Under the pieces are notes generated by a model, which was given only the letters and a program-made list of their open reading frames with translations, searched no databases and was not told where the DNA came from. The translations under genes and the position numbers were made by a program. From DASZZY01 sp036260395 (GTDB lineage: Bacteria > Actinomycetota > UBA4738 > CALAEC01), in NCBI GenBank assembly GCA_036260395.1, contig DASZZY010000096.1, positions 1-17,409 of the forward strand: a stretch of 17,409 bases of DNA, given 5' to 3'. Positions 8,155-14,575 of this stretch are shown in pieces. Numbering within the stretch: the first letter of the stretch is position 1; the number at the start of each line of letters is the position of its first letter.

Positions 8155-8181
8155 CGCGCCCGGCGGGGTGCGGCGGAAGGC

Positions 8182-9666
8182 TCAGTCGATGCCCTGGGCC
8201 TTCTGGACCGTCCCCGAGAAGTCCACCGACACCGCCTTCCACTCGGTGAACTCGTCGAGGGCCTGGGGACCGGCCTCGCGGTGGCCGTTCCCGGTGCTCT
8301 TCATGCCGCCGAACGGCAGCTGGACCTCGGCGCCGATCGTGGGTGCGTTCACGTACACGATGCCGAACTCGAGCTGCTGGACGGCCTTGAACACGTTCGT
8401 GATGTCGTGCGTGTAGATCGAGGCGGACAGGCCGTACTTGGTGGAGTTTGCGGTGCGGATGGCCTCGTCCACGTCACCGGTCCGGATGATGCCGGTGACC
8501 GGCCCGAAGATCTCCTCCTGGGCGATCCGCATGTCCGGGGTCATCTCGTCGAACACCGTGGGGGCCACGAAGTTGCCCTTGTCGTAGCCGTCGCCGGTCA
8601 GCTCCTCGCCGCCCGTGAGCAGCACCGCGCCCTCCTCCTTGCCGATCTCGATGTACTTGAGGATCCGCTCCTTCTGCTTCTCGTTGATCACCGGCGCCAG
8701 CTCGACGTCGGGCTCGAGCCCGCTGCCGACCTTCATGGTCTTGACCCGGTCCAGCAGCCGCTCGGTGAACTCGTCGCGGGCGGCCTCGTGCACCACCAGG
8801 CGCGACGTGGCCGTGCAGCGCTGCCCGGACGTGGCGAACGCCCCCCAGGCCGAGGCCTCGACGGCCAGCTCCATGTCGGCGTCCGGCATCACGATCAGCA
8901 CGTTCTTCGACCCGAGCTCCAGCGAGCACCGCTTCATCTGGGCACCGCACCGCTCGGCGACCATCCGGCCGACCTCCAGTGAGCCCGTGAACGAGATGGC
9001 CCGGACGTCGGGGTGGTCCACGAGCGCGGCCCCCGCCTCCTCGCCGACGCCGTGAACCAGGTTCAGGACGCCGGCCGGGAGGCCCACCTCCTCGAACGCC
9101 TGGACCAGGAGTGTGGCCAGCAGGGGGGTGTCCTCGGCGGGCTTGAACACGCTGGCGCACCCCGAGACCACCGCCGGGGCGATCTTCCACAGCGGGATGG
9201 CGATCGGGAAGTTCCAGGGCGTGATGAGGCCCACCACCCCGATCGGGTGGCGGACGGTCATCGAGAACTTGTTGCGGAGCTCGGACGGCATCGTGTGGCC
9301 GAAGAACCGCCGGCCCTCGCCGGCCATGTAGTACAGGAAGTCGATGCCCTCCTGGACGTCGCCCCGGCTCTCCTTGAGCGTCTTGCCCATCTCCCGGGTC
9401 ATGAGCTCGGAGAGCTCCTCCTTGCGCTCCTCGAGCTTGAGGCCGACCCGCATGAGGTAGTCGGCCCGATCAGGCACGGGGGTCATCATCCAGTCCCGGT
9501 AGGCGTCGTGGGCAGCGCGGACCGCCCGGTCAACGTCCTCGGCCGAGCTGCGAGGGAAGGTGGCCAGGAGCTCATCGCGGTTGGCTGGGTTGCGCGACTC
9601 GAACGTCTCGCCCGACGCCGCGGGCACCCACTGGCCGCCGATGTAGTTCCGGTGCTCCTCCGCCAT
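8182..9666 (-). CDS. NAD(P)+-dependent aldehyde dehydrogenase
   Basis: This cytosolic oxidoreductase of the ALDH superfamily (494 residues, typical length) oxidises an aldehyde to a carboxylic acid using NAD(P)+. Catalytic features are complete: oxyanion-hole Asn152 in TPWNFP, cofactor-binding Lys175 in VFKPAED, FTGS at 226-229, general-base Glu250 in LELGSK and nucleophile Cys284 in SGQRCTA. EEIFGPV lies further on. The start is fixed by AAAGGAGG 7 nt before the ATG at 9666; the same frame stays open far upstream but there is antisense to other genes. The sequence (AGEGRRFFG, IPLWKIAPA, FKPAEDTPL) recalls the uncharacterised or alpha-ketoglutaric-semialdehyde-type branch, so the substrate is not assigned. 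It does not look like a typical P5C dehydrogenase, although proline genes are nearby. It may be the first gene of a transcript continuing into the cyclases, and is divergent from the ACT-domain gene. Confidence 0.93.
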   Translation of the reverse strand: MAEEHRNYIGGQWVPAASGETFESRNPANRDELLATFPRSSAEDVDRAVRAAHDAYRDWMMTPVPDRADYLMRVGLKLEERKEELSELMTREMGKTLKESRGDVQEGIDFLYYMAGEGRRFFGHTMPSELRNKFSMTVRHPIGVVGLITPWNFPIAIPLWKIAPAVVSGCASVFKPAEDTPLLATLLVQAFEEVGLPAGVLNLVHGVGEEAGAALVDHPDVRAISFTGSLEVGRMVAERCGAQMKRCSLELGSKNVLIVMPDADMELAVEASAWGAFATSGQRCTATSRLVVHEAARDEFTERLLDRVKTMKVGSGLEPDVELAPVINEKQKERILKYIEIGKEEGAVLLTGGEELTGDGYDKGNFVAPTVFDEMTPDMRIAQEEIFGPVTGIIRTGDVDEAIRTANSTKYGLSASIYTHDITNVFKAVQQLEFGIVYVNAPTIGAEVQLPFGGMKSTGNGHREAGPQALDEFTEWKAVSVDFSGTVQKAQGID

Positions 9667-9681
9667 GGCCCGGCCTCCTTT

Positions 9682-9695
9682 GGCTCCGTGGAGCC
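9682..9695. promoter_or_regulatory. Inverted repeat in the aldehyde dehydrogenase 5' region, possible operator
   Basis: GGCTCC-GT-GGAGCC is a perfect inverted repeat (6-bp arms, 2-bp centre). It lies between a possible -10 (9698-9703) and the Shine-Dalgarno of the aldehyde dehydrogenase, so it covers the expected start of transcription. It could be a repressor site or a small hairpin at the 5' end of the mRNA. Confidence 0.35.
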
Positions 9696-9697
9696 TC

Positions 9698-9703
9698 ATC
9701 CTA
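9698..9703 (-). promoter_or_regulatory. Possible -10 element TAGGAT for the aldehyde dehydrogenase gene
   Basis: TAGGAT fits the actinobacterial TANNNT pattern on the minus strand, about 31 nt before the ATG at 9666. No convincing -35 is seen. The call rests on position and a short motif only. Confidence 0.3.
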
Positions 9704-9733
9704 CTGCCCTCGTCGGGGCGCGCTCGCGGCGCC

Positions 9734-9762
9734 TTGACCGGGGCGCCGGCCGCGCCGAGGAT
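9734..9762 (+). promoter_or_regulatory. Candidate promoter for the ACT-SnoaL-FAH operon
   Basis: TTGACC at 9734-9739 is separated by 17 bp from GAGGAT at 9757-9762. The -35 is close to consensus; the -10 keeps only the second A and final T. The predicted start near 9769 leaves a 5' leader of about 20 nt with a strong AAGGAGG ribosome site before the ATG at 9790. Confidence 0.4.
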
Positions 9763-9789
9763 GGGGCGAGCCGAGGCAAGGAGGTGGTC

Positions 9790-10149
9790 ATGGCCACGGA
9801 CCTGACCCTGACGCTCGAGGATCGTCCCGGCGAGCTGGCCAGGGCCGGCGAGGCGCTGGGCGGCGCGGGGATCGACATCCTGGGGTTCTGCGCCATCGCC
9901 GCGGCCGGCGAGGTGCACGTGCTCGTCGAGGACGCCGCCGCCGCGCGGAGCGCGCTCGACGGCGCCGGTGTGGCGGTCCGTTCGGAGCGGGAGATGGTGC
10001 TGGTGAACGTGGAGCAGCGCCCCGGCGAGCTCGGCCGGGTCAGCAGGGCCATGGCGGACGCCGGGGTGAACATCGAGCTGGCCTACCCGCACCAGCGCGG
10101 GCTGGCCTTCGGCGTCGATGATCCCGCGAGGGCCCGCCGATCGATCTAG
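9790..10149 (+). CDS. Tandem ACT-domain protein
   Basis: A small (119-residue) soluble protein made of two ACT-like units. The first covers about residues 4-65, with DRPGELARAGEALGGAGIDI (11-30) fitting the usual loop and first helix. The second covers about 69-112, with QRPGELGRVSRAMADAGVNI at 76-95. ACT domains bind amino acids or similar small ligands and usually pair up; stand-alone tandem forms are commonly regulatory. No catalytic domain is attached. The start has AAGGAGG with 5 nt spacing. It is the first gene of a plus-strand group and lies 9 bp before the SnoaL-like gene. Sensing an amino acid for this operon or for amino-acid catabolism nearby is inference. The last residues (VDDPARARRSI) look unstructured. 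Confidence 0.85.
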   Translation: MATDLTLTLEDRPGELARAGEALGGAGIDILGFCAIAAAGEVHVLVEDAAAARSALDGAGVAVRSEREMVLVNVEQRPGELGRVSRAMADAGVNIELAYPHQRGLAFGVDDPARARRSI

Positions 10150-10158
10150 GGGGTCGCC

Positions 10159-10581
10159 ATGTCGGAGGAGAGCAAGGCCGTGGTGCGAAGGCTGCTCGAG
10201 CTGATCGACGCCCGGGATCTGGACGGGCTCGGCGCCGTCGTCGCCGACGACGTCGTCCTTCACGGTGAGGGAGACGCTCGAGGGCTCGAGAGCATGGTCG
10301 AGCACACCCGCGAGTTCGTCACCGGCTTCCCCGACCTCCAGACGACCGTCGAGGACGTCATCGCCGAGGGCGACCGGGTGGTGGTTCGGGCCACGCTCCG
10401 GGGCACCCACTCCGGGGAGTTCGGCGGGATCCCCCCGACGGGACGGCCCATCGAGATCTCGGATGTCGACATCTTCCGGGTCCACGAGGGCAGGATCGTG
10501 GAGGTATGGGCGGGGCCGGACCGGCTCGGGATGATGCAGCAGCTCGGGTTGCTCGGAGAGGGCGAAGGCGAGGGCGAGTAG
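10159..10581 (+). CDS. SnoaL-like / ester-cyclase-type NTF2-fold protein
   Basis: A 140-residue protein of the SnoaL-like polyketide cyclase/ester cyclase group. Visible family features are the N-terminal helix pair (VVRRLLELIDARDLDGL), the VADDVVLHG strand, FVTGFPDLQTTVEDVIAEGD, the GTHSGEFGGIPPTGRPI turn and the C-terminal DIFRVHEGRIVEVW strand pair, followed by a QQLGLL tail. The family fold is a cone-shaped barrel with a hydrophobic pocket; members include cyclases, isomerases and many proteins without known activity, so the substrate is unassigned. An AGGGGG site 5 nt upstream supports the ATG at 10159. The protein ends in an acidic GEGEGEGE run encoded by a short near-repeat, probably disordered. 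Its place between an ACT protein and an FAH-family enzyme suggests small-molecule catabolism, not polyketide synthesis. Confidence 0.85.
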   Translation: MSEESKAVVRRLLELIDARDLDGLGAVVADDVVLHGEGDARGLESMVEHTREFVTGFPDLQTTVEDVIAEGDRVVVRATLRGTHSGEFGGIPPTGRPIEISDVDIFRVHEGRIVEVWAGPDRLGMMQQLGLLGEGEGEGE

Positions 10582-10586
10582 GCGGC

Positions 10587-10592
10587 TATCAT
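10587..10592 (+). promoter_or_regulatory. Candidate internal -10 element TATCAT for a leaderless FAH-family transcript
   Basis: TATCAT lies 7 nt before the GTG at 10600, in the 18-bp gap after the SnoaL-like gene. There is no clear Shine-Dalgarno before that GTG, so a leaderless start from an internal promoter would explain translation. No -35 hexamer stands out. Confidence 0.4.
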
Positions 10593-10599
10593 CGCCGCC

Positions 10600-11484
10600 G
10601 TGCGGCTGGTCACGTTCGAGCGGGCCGGCAGCCGCCGGCTCGGGGCGCTGCTGCAGGACCGGGTCATCGACCTGCCGGACGCCGTGGGCGACCCGGGGTT
10701 CCCCGCGACGATGGAGGCGCTGGTCGAGGCCGGCCCTGCGGCGCTCGACGCGGCGCGGGACGCGCTGACCGGCCCGGGCGCTGAGCGCTTCGCGATCGAC
10801 GACCCCCGTCTCCTGGTCCCCATCCTGCCCGGCTCGCTTCGCGACTTCCTGGCCTTCCAGGACCACGTCGAGGCCGGCGCGGCCCGGCGAGGGGAGACGG
10901 TCCCCGAGCCGTGGTTCGAGATGCCGATCTACTACAAGGGGAACCACCGCTCCGTCTTCGGACCGGAGGAGGACATCCCCTGGCCTCCCTACACCGAGGA
11001 GCTCGACTACGAGCTGGAGGTCGCCTGCGTCCTGGGCGGCCGCGGCCGCGATCTGGACGAAGACGGCGCCGCCGCCCTCATCTTCGGGTACACGCTGATG
11101 AACGACTGGTCGGCCCGCGACATCCAGCGCAAGGAGATGGCCTGCCGGCTGGGGCCGGCGAAGGGCAAGGACTTCGCCACGTCGCTCGGGCCGTGCGTCG
11201 TGACCGGGGACGAGTTCGATCCCGGATCGGTCCGGCTCGAGGCCCGGATCGACGGCGCCGTGTGGTCGAGCGGGAGCCTGGCCTCGGCGCGGTGGACGTT
11301 CCCCCAGATGATCGCCCACGTCTCGCAGGCCGAGGACGTCTGGCCGGGCGACCTCTACGGGTCGGGGACGTTCGGCGGCGGCTGCGGCCTCGACCTCGGG
11401 CGGTTCCTGTGGCCCGGCGCGGTCGTGGAGCTCGACGCCGACGGCATCGGCATCCTGCGCAACCGCGTCGGCGCCAAGCGCTGA
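10600..11484 (+). CDS. Fumarylacetoacetate hydrolase (FAH) family protein
   Basis: A metal-dependent C-C bond hydrolase/decarboxylase of the FAH superfamily, 294 residues from the GTG at 10600. The N-terminal ~75 residues form the small domain typical of the longer members. The catalytic core starts with SLRDFLAFQDHVE (79-91) and continues with FEMPIYYKGN (106-115). The acidic metal triad is clear: Glu138 and Glu140 in ELDYELE and Asp169 in TLMNDWSARD. KGKDFATSLGP and the late GSGTFGGGCGLD and GILRNRV strands also fit. True FAH would split fumarylacetoacetate into fumarate and acetoacetate, the last step of the homogentisate route, and a homogentisate dioxygenase lies 2 kb downstream in another operon, which supports that role. 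Other family members act on acylpyruvates or related diketo acids, so the exact substrate is inferred. It converges with the next gene, stop codons 4 bp apart. Confidence 0.88.
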   Translation: MRLVTFERAGSRRLGALLQDRVIDLPDAVGDPGFPATMEALVEAGPAALDAARDALTGPGAERFAIDDPRLLVPILPGSLRDFLAFQDHVEAGAARRGETVPEPWFEMPIYYKGNHRSVFGPEEDIPWPPYTEELDYELEVACVLGGRGRDLDEDGAAALIFGYTLMNDWSARDIQRKEMACRLGPAKGKDFATSLGPCVVTGDEFDPGSVRLEARIDGAVWSSGSLASARWTFPQMIAHVSQAEDVWPGDLYGSGTFGGGCGLDLGRFLWPGAVVELDADGIGILRNRVGAKR

Positions 11485-11488
11485 CGCG

Positions 11489-11893
11489 TCACGGCTCGAG
11501 CGCCCGGTACCAGATCTCGCCGCCCGGGCCGACGATGAAGAGATCCAGGCGGTCGCCGCTCCAGGAGCACTCGACGGCCGTGGCCGGGCTCGGGGCGCCC
11601 TCCACCGTCTCCCAGGGGACCCACTCGGTGCCGTTCCACCATCGGTGCCGGACCGAGCCGTCGTCGGCAACCCCGAAGACGTCGATGCGATCGGCGTCCC
11701 GGGCCGCGGCGGCGGGCCGCGAGACGAACCGGCCCTCCATCTCGTGCCAGTCGTGCCATGACTCGCCGTCCCAGTAGCGGCTCCAGACCTGGGCGTCGGA
11801 GCGCACGGTGAAGAACTGCACCTCGCCCCCGTCGCCCCAGGAGGCAGCCCCCAGCCCGTACTCCAGCCCGTCGCCCAGCGACTCCCAGTCCAT
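11489..11893 (-). CDS. Small PLL-type beta-propeller-repeat protein (2-3 blades)
   Basis: A 134-residue protein built from repeated units of about 45-50 residues with the pattern 'D-x-F-x-V-x-x-D-G-x-V-x-x-R-x-W-x-G-x-x-W-x-x-W'. Units are seen at about residues 22-52 (FFTVRSDAQVWSRYWDG), 70-98 (DVFGVADDGSVRHRWWNG) and 115-132 (DLFIVGPGGEIWYRALEP). This is the repeat of PLL-like lectin or sialidase-like propellers, which usually need five to seven blades, so this protein would be part of a propeller or assemble as an oligomer. No signal peptide is present. A GAGGAGGGG ribosome site precedes the ATG at 11893. It lies 9 bp after the aldo/keto reductase gene, so the two are probably co-transcribed. 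Sugar binding is possible but unproven, and the gene could be a remnant of a longer protein. Confidence 0.78.
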   Translation of the reverse strand: MDWESLGDGLEYGLGAASWGDGGEVQFFTVRSDAQVWSRYWDGESWHDWHEMEGRFVSRPAAAARDADRIDVFGVADDGSVRHRWWNGTEWVPWETVEGAPSPATAVECSWSGDRLDLFIVGPGGEIWYRALEP

Positions 11894-11902
11894 GTCCCCT
11901 CC

Positions 11903-12853
11903 TCAGCCGAAGTCGGGCCCGAGCGGGATCGCCTGCTCGATCTCGTCGAGGGTCTCCCGGTCGAGATGGGCCTCGCCCGCCGCGGCGTTCTGACGCACGT
12001 GTCCGGCGTTCCGCGATCCCGCGATCGCGGAGGTCACCCCCGGCTGGTGGAACGTCCACGCCAGCGCCAGCTGGGCGACCGTGAGCCCGAGCCGATCGCC
12101 GATCGGCCGGAGCGCGTCCACCACCGCCAGGCTGCGCTCCTTCTTCCCCGGCGCGAACATCGAGCGGTAGTAGCTGGTCTGCTCGGCCTGGCCGCTCCGC
12201 CAGTCGGACCGATCGAAGTCCGTGTCCATCGTGATCGCCCCGGTCAGCAGGCCGTACGCCAGCGACCCGTAGGCCACGACGCCGACCCCCCGCTCGCCGC
12301 ACCACCGGATCAGCTCGCGGTTCCCCGGGTGGAGCATCGAGAAGTGCGGCTGGAGGGAGTCGACGTGCCGGACGGCCTCGCACCGCTCGATCTGCGCCTC
12401 CCGATAGTTCGACACGCCGATCCAGCGGACCAGCCCATCGTCCTGGAGACCGGCCATGGCTTCCCACGTCTCCTCGAGCGGGACGTCGGGGCTCGGCCAG
12501 TGGACCTGGTAGAGGTCGATGCGGTCGGTCCCCAGGCGCTTGAGGCTGGCCTCGCACGCCCTGCGCACCTCGTCGGCGCGGACGCCCGTGCCGTCGGGGG
12601 CCACCTTCGTGGCGATCACGACGTCGTCCCGGTGGCCCTCGACCGCCCGGCCCACCAGCTCCTCCGACTTCCCGTCCCCGTACAGCTCGGCGGTGTCGAT
12701 CCAGTTCATGCCCGCGTCCAACGCCGTCCGGATGGCGGCGATCACGTCCTCGTCCGGGGGGTTCGGACCCCAGCCCTTCCCGCCGGCCTCCCAGGCGCCG
12801 AACCCCACGACGGAGAGCTCGGGGCCCTGCGATCCCAGCCGCTTCGTCTGCAT
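11903..12853 (-). CDS. Aldo/keto reductase
   Basis: An NADPH-dependent oxidoreductase with a TIM-barrel fold, 316 residues, normal family length. The catalytic tetrad is complete: Asp53 (WIDTAELYG), Tyr58, Lys83 (IATKV) and His118 (YQVHWPS). The N-terminal LGSQGPELSVVGFGAWEAGG, the SEELVGRAV segment and the GVSNYREAQIERC strand are typical, and the late AIAGSRNAGHVRQN cofactor-binding loop (SRN) is present. AAGGGAG 5 nt before the ATG at 12853 supports this start; a longer in-frame reading to 12904 adds residues unlike the family. It is the first gene of a two-gene unit with the propeller protein and is divergent from DUF427 across a 67-bp region. The substrate, a ketone or sugar aldehyde, cannot be told from sequence. 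Confidence 0.92.
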   Translation of the reverse strand: MQTKRLGSQGPELSVVGFGAWEAGGKGWGPNPPDEDVIAAIRTALDAGMNWIDTAELYGDGKSEELVGRAVEGHRDDVVIATKVAPDGTGVRADEVRRACEASLKRLGTDRIDLYQVHWPSPDVPLEETWEAMAGLQDDGLVRWIGVSNYREAQIERCEAVRHVDSLQPHFSMLHPGNRELIRWCGERGVGVVAYGSLAYGLLTGAITMDTDFDRSDWRSGQAEQTSYYRSMFAPGKKERSLAVVDALRPIGDRLGLTVAQLALAWTFHQPGVTSAIAGSRNAGHVRQNAAAGEAHLDRETLDEIEQAIPLGPDFG

Positions 12854-12884
12854 GCGCGCTCCCTTCGTCGGGGACGTGTTACCC

Positions 12885-12912
12885 GGAACAACGCCCGGCG
12901 CCACAGTGTTCC
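12885..12912. promoter_or_regulatory. Inverted repeat GGAACA-N16-TGTTCC in a divergent promoter region
   Basis: Perfect 6-bp inverted arms at 12885-12890 and 12907-12912 are 22 bp apart centre to centre, about two helical turns, so a dimer pair on one DNA face could bind. It sits in the 67-bp region between the divergent aldo/keto reductase and DUF427 genes. A related GTGTT at 12876-12880 lies just outside. No strong promoter hexamers are seen here. Regulator unknown. Confidence 0.35.
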
Positions 12913-12920
12913 ACGGGGTG

Positions 12921-13418
12921 ATGGCGCGGCCGGAGCGGGTCCCCCCCGGGCCCGGACAGGAGTCGGTGTGGGACTATCCGCGTCCGCCGCGGATTGAGCC
13001 CAGCCGGAGGCCGGTACGGGTCGCGTTCGCCGGAGAGACGCTCGCCGCCTCCGACCGCGCGCTTCGCGTGCTGGAGACCGCGGGTCCGCCGACCTACTAC
13101 GTTCCCCTCGACGACGTCACCCCCGACGTCCTCGTGCCGGTCGAGGGCCACACCACGGTCTGCGAGTGGAAGGGTGTGGCGCGGTACTTCGACGTCGTGG
13201 CGGGTGGGCGGCGAGCCCGTCTGGCGGCGTGGTCCTACCCCTCGCCGAGCCCGGGCTACGAGGGACTGGCCGGGTACGTCTCGTTCTACCCTCGCCGGGT
13301 GGAGTGCTTCCTCGGGGACGAGCGGGTACGGCCGCAGCCGGGCGGCTACTACGGGGGCTGGATCACGAGCGAGATCGTCGGTCCGTTCAAGGGCGAGGCC
13401 GGCACCGAGGGCTGGTAG
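12921..13418 (+). CDS. DUF427 domain protein
   Basis: A 165-residue protein matching the DUF427 (PF04248) pattern: an Arg-Pro lead-in (RIEPSRRPVRVAFAGETLA), ALRVLETAGPPTYYVPLDDV, then the hallmark CEWKGVARYFDV (about 97-108), AAWSYPSPSPGYEGLAGYVSFYP and FLGDERVRPQPGGYYGGW. It has one domain, while some relatives have two. The function of the family is not established. The ATG at 12921 is chosen; GTG codons at 12918 and 12906 are in frame and possible, and no strong ribosome site distinguishes them. It stands alone between a divergent aldo/keto reductase and a convergent homogentisate dioxygenase 25 bp away. No signal peptide or membrane segment is seen. Confidence 0.85.
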   Translation: MARPERVPPGPGQESVWDYPRPPRIEPSRRPVRVAFAGETLAASDRALRVLETAGPPTYYVPLDDVTPDVLVPVEGHTTVCEWKGVARYFDVVAGGRRARLAAWSYPSPSPGYEGLAGYVSFYPRRVECFLGDERVRPQPGGYYGGWITSEIVGPFKGEAGTEGW

Positions 13419-13443
13419 CCATCGGGGCGTTCGCCGCGGCGGC

Positions 13444-14559
13444 TCAGTCGGTCAAACCCAGGCCGCGGGCCCACGACGTGGCATAGCCCTCGACCTCCAC
13501 GGTCTCGAGCGCCTCGTCGGCGTGGAGCGGCTTCTCGGCCTCGACCATGATCGCGTACTCGTCGGCGAACTCCTTCGTCTTGGCGGCCTCCATGGCCTTG
13601 GCCTGGGGGCCGTGATGCAGGCCCTGCGGGTGGTGGGTGATGAACGCCTCCCCGATCCCGGCCCGCGAGAAGAACTGGCCCTCGTGGTAGAAGAGCACCT
13701 CGTCGCGGTCGATGTTCGAGTGGAAGAACGGGACCCGCAGCGCGGTCTCGTCCCCGGTCTCGGTCGGCCGCGGCGCGAACGTCCCGATCTCGAACCCCTC
13801 GCAGTCCCAGGTGATGTGGACGCTCGGCGGCAGGTGGTACCGGGGCGAGACCACCGGCCGGAAGTCGCGGACGTTCAGGCGCAGCGGGCAGAGGTCGCCC
13901 TGCCAGCCGACCACGTCGAGCGGGTGGAAGGGATACACGAGCGTCGTGTACCGGTGGTCGCGCTTGACCCGGACCACGAACTCGCCCTTCTCGTCGTGCG
14001 GCTGCGGCTCGGGCACCTCGAGCACGCCGGGGTCGAACAGCGCATGCTTGCCCAGGATCCCCTTGTCCGGGAGCCGGTACTCGCCGCGGGCCTCGACGAT
14101 GTACAGGAAAGTGTCGTCGCCCTCGGGCACCAGACGGTGCGTCGTCCCCTTCGGGACGATCACGTAGTCGCCGCGCCGGAAGCGGAGGGGCCCGTAGTCC
14201 GTCTCGAGGAGCCCCTCGCCGCGGTGCACGAAGTAGCACAGGTCGCCGTCGGAGTCGCGGAGGTAGTGGGGCGGCGCCCCGGCGGGCCGCGAAACGTAGA
14301 TCGCCAGGTCCTCGTTCCACAGGGTCCGCTGCCAGCCGGCGGCCGCATCCGACTGGTCGGGAGGCTTCAGGCCGTTCAGGTCGAAGGCCCGCGGGCGGAG
14401 CGGCCCCTCCACCCGGACCCAGGCCGTCGGGGGGTGAGTGCGGTACAGATGCGAGGCCCGGCCCTCGAACGCCTCGCGTCCGTGCTCCTCCTCGAACGTC
14501 CCCGCCGGCAGCCCGACGTGGGCCTGCTTGGTGACCTTCCCCTTCGACAGTGGGAACAT
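13444..14559 (-). CDS. hmgA: Homogentisate 1,2-dioxygenase (short bacterial type)
   Basis: A cupin-fold Fe(II) enzyme that opens homogentisate to maleylacetoacetate in tyrosine/phenylalanine breakdown. It has 371 residues, shorter than the ~430-445 of the human and Pseudomonas forms. Candidate iron ligands are His280 (FFHSN), Glu287 or Asp286 (DRDEVLF) and His316 (HHGP). The His280-His316 spacing of 36 equals that of His335-His371 in the human enzyme. Other family features are SRPAGAPPHYLRDSDGDLCY (90-109), the cupin strand GDYVIVPKGTTHRL, FLYIVEARGEY and VKRDHRYTTLVYPFHPLDVVGW. AGGAGG 8 nt before the ATG at 14559 supports the start. It is the last gene of the proline dehydrogenase-proC cluster, 16 bp after the basic micro-ORF. 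The FAH candidate for the route is at 10600-11484; no maleylacetoacetate isomerase is visible. A related cupin dioxygenase with another aromatic substrate is possible. Confidence 0.9.
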   Translation of the reverse strand: MFPLSKGKVTKQAHVGLPAGTFEEEHGREAFEGRASHLYRTHPPTAWVRVEGPLRPRAFDLNGLKPPDQSDAAAGWQRTLWNEDLAIYVSRPAGAPPHYLRDSDGDLCYFVHRGEGLLETDYGPLRFRRGDYVIVPKGTTHRLVPEGDDTFLYIVEARGEYRLPDKGILGKHALFDPGVLEVPEPQPHDEKGEFVVRVKRDHRYTTLVYPFHPLDVVGWQGDLCPLRLNVRDFRPVVSPRYHLPPSVHITWDCEGFEIGTFAPRPTETGDETALRVPFFHSNIDRDEVLFYHEGQFFSRAGIGEAFITHHPQGLHHGPQAKAMEAAKTKEFADEYAIMVEAEKPLHADEALETVEVEGYATSWARGLGLTD

Positions 14560-14575
14560 CCTCGGTCCCTCCTCG

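Noticed and set aside
8182..9666. The aldehyde dehydrogenase as the P5C dehydrogenase partner of the proline operon
   Set aside because: Its sequence looks like a general/semialdehyde branch of ALDH, it is over 5 kb away and in a different transcription unit.
9667..11670. Very long minus-strand open frame extending the aldehyde dehydrogenase upstream by about 670 codons
   Set aside because: The upstream part is antisense to the ACT, SnoaL-like and FAH-family genes, is low-complexity in composition, and a strong Shine-Dalgarno plus the normal ALDH N-terminus fix the start at 9666.
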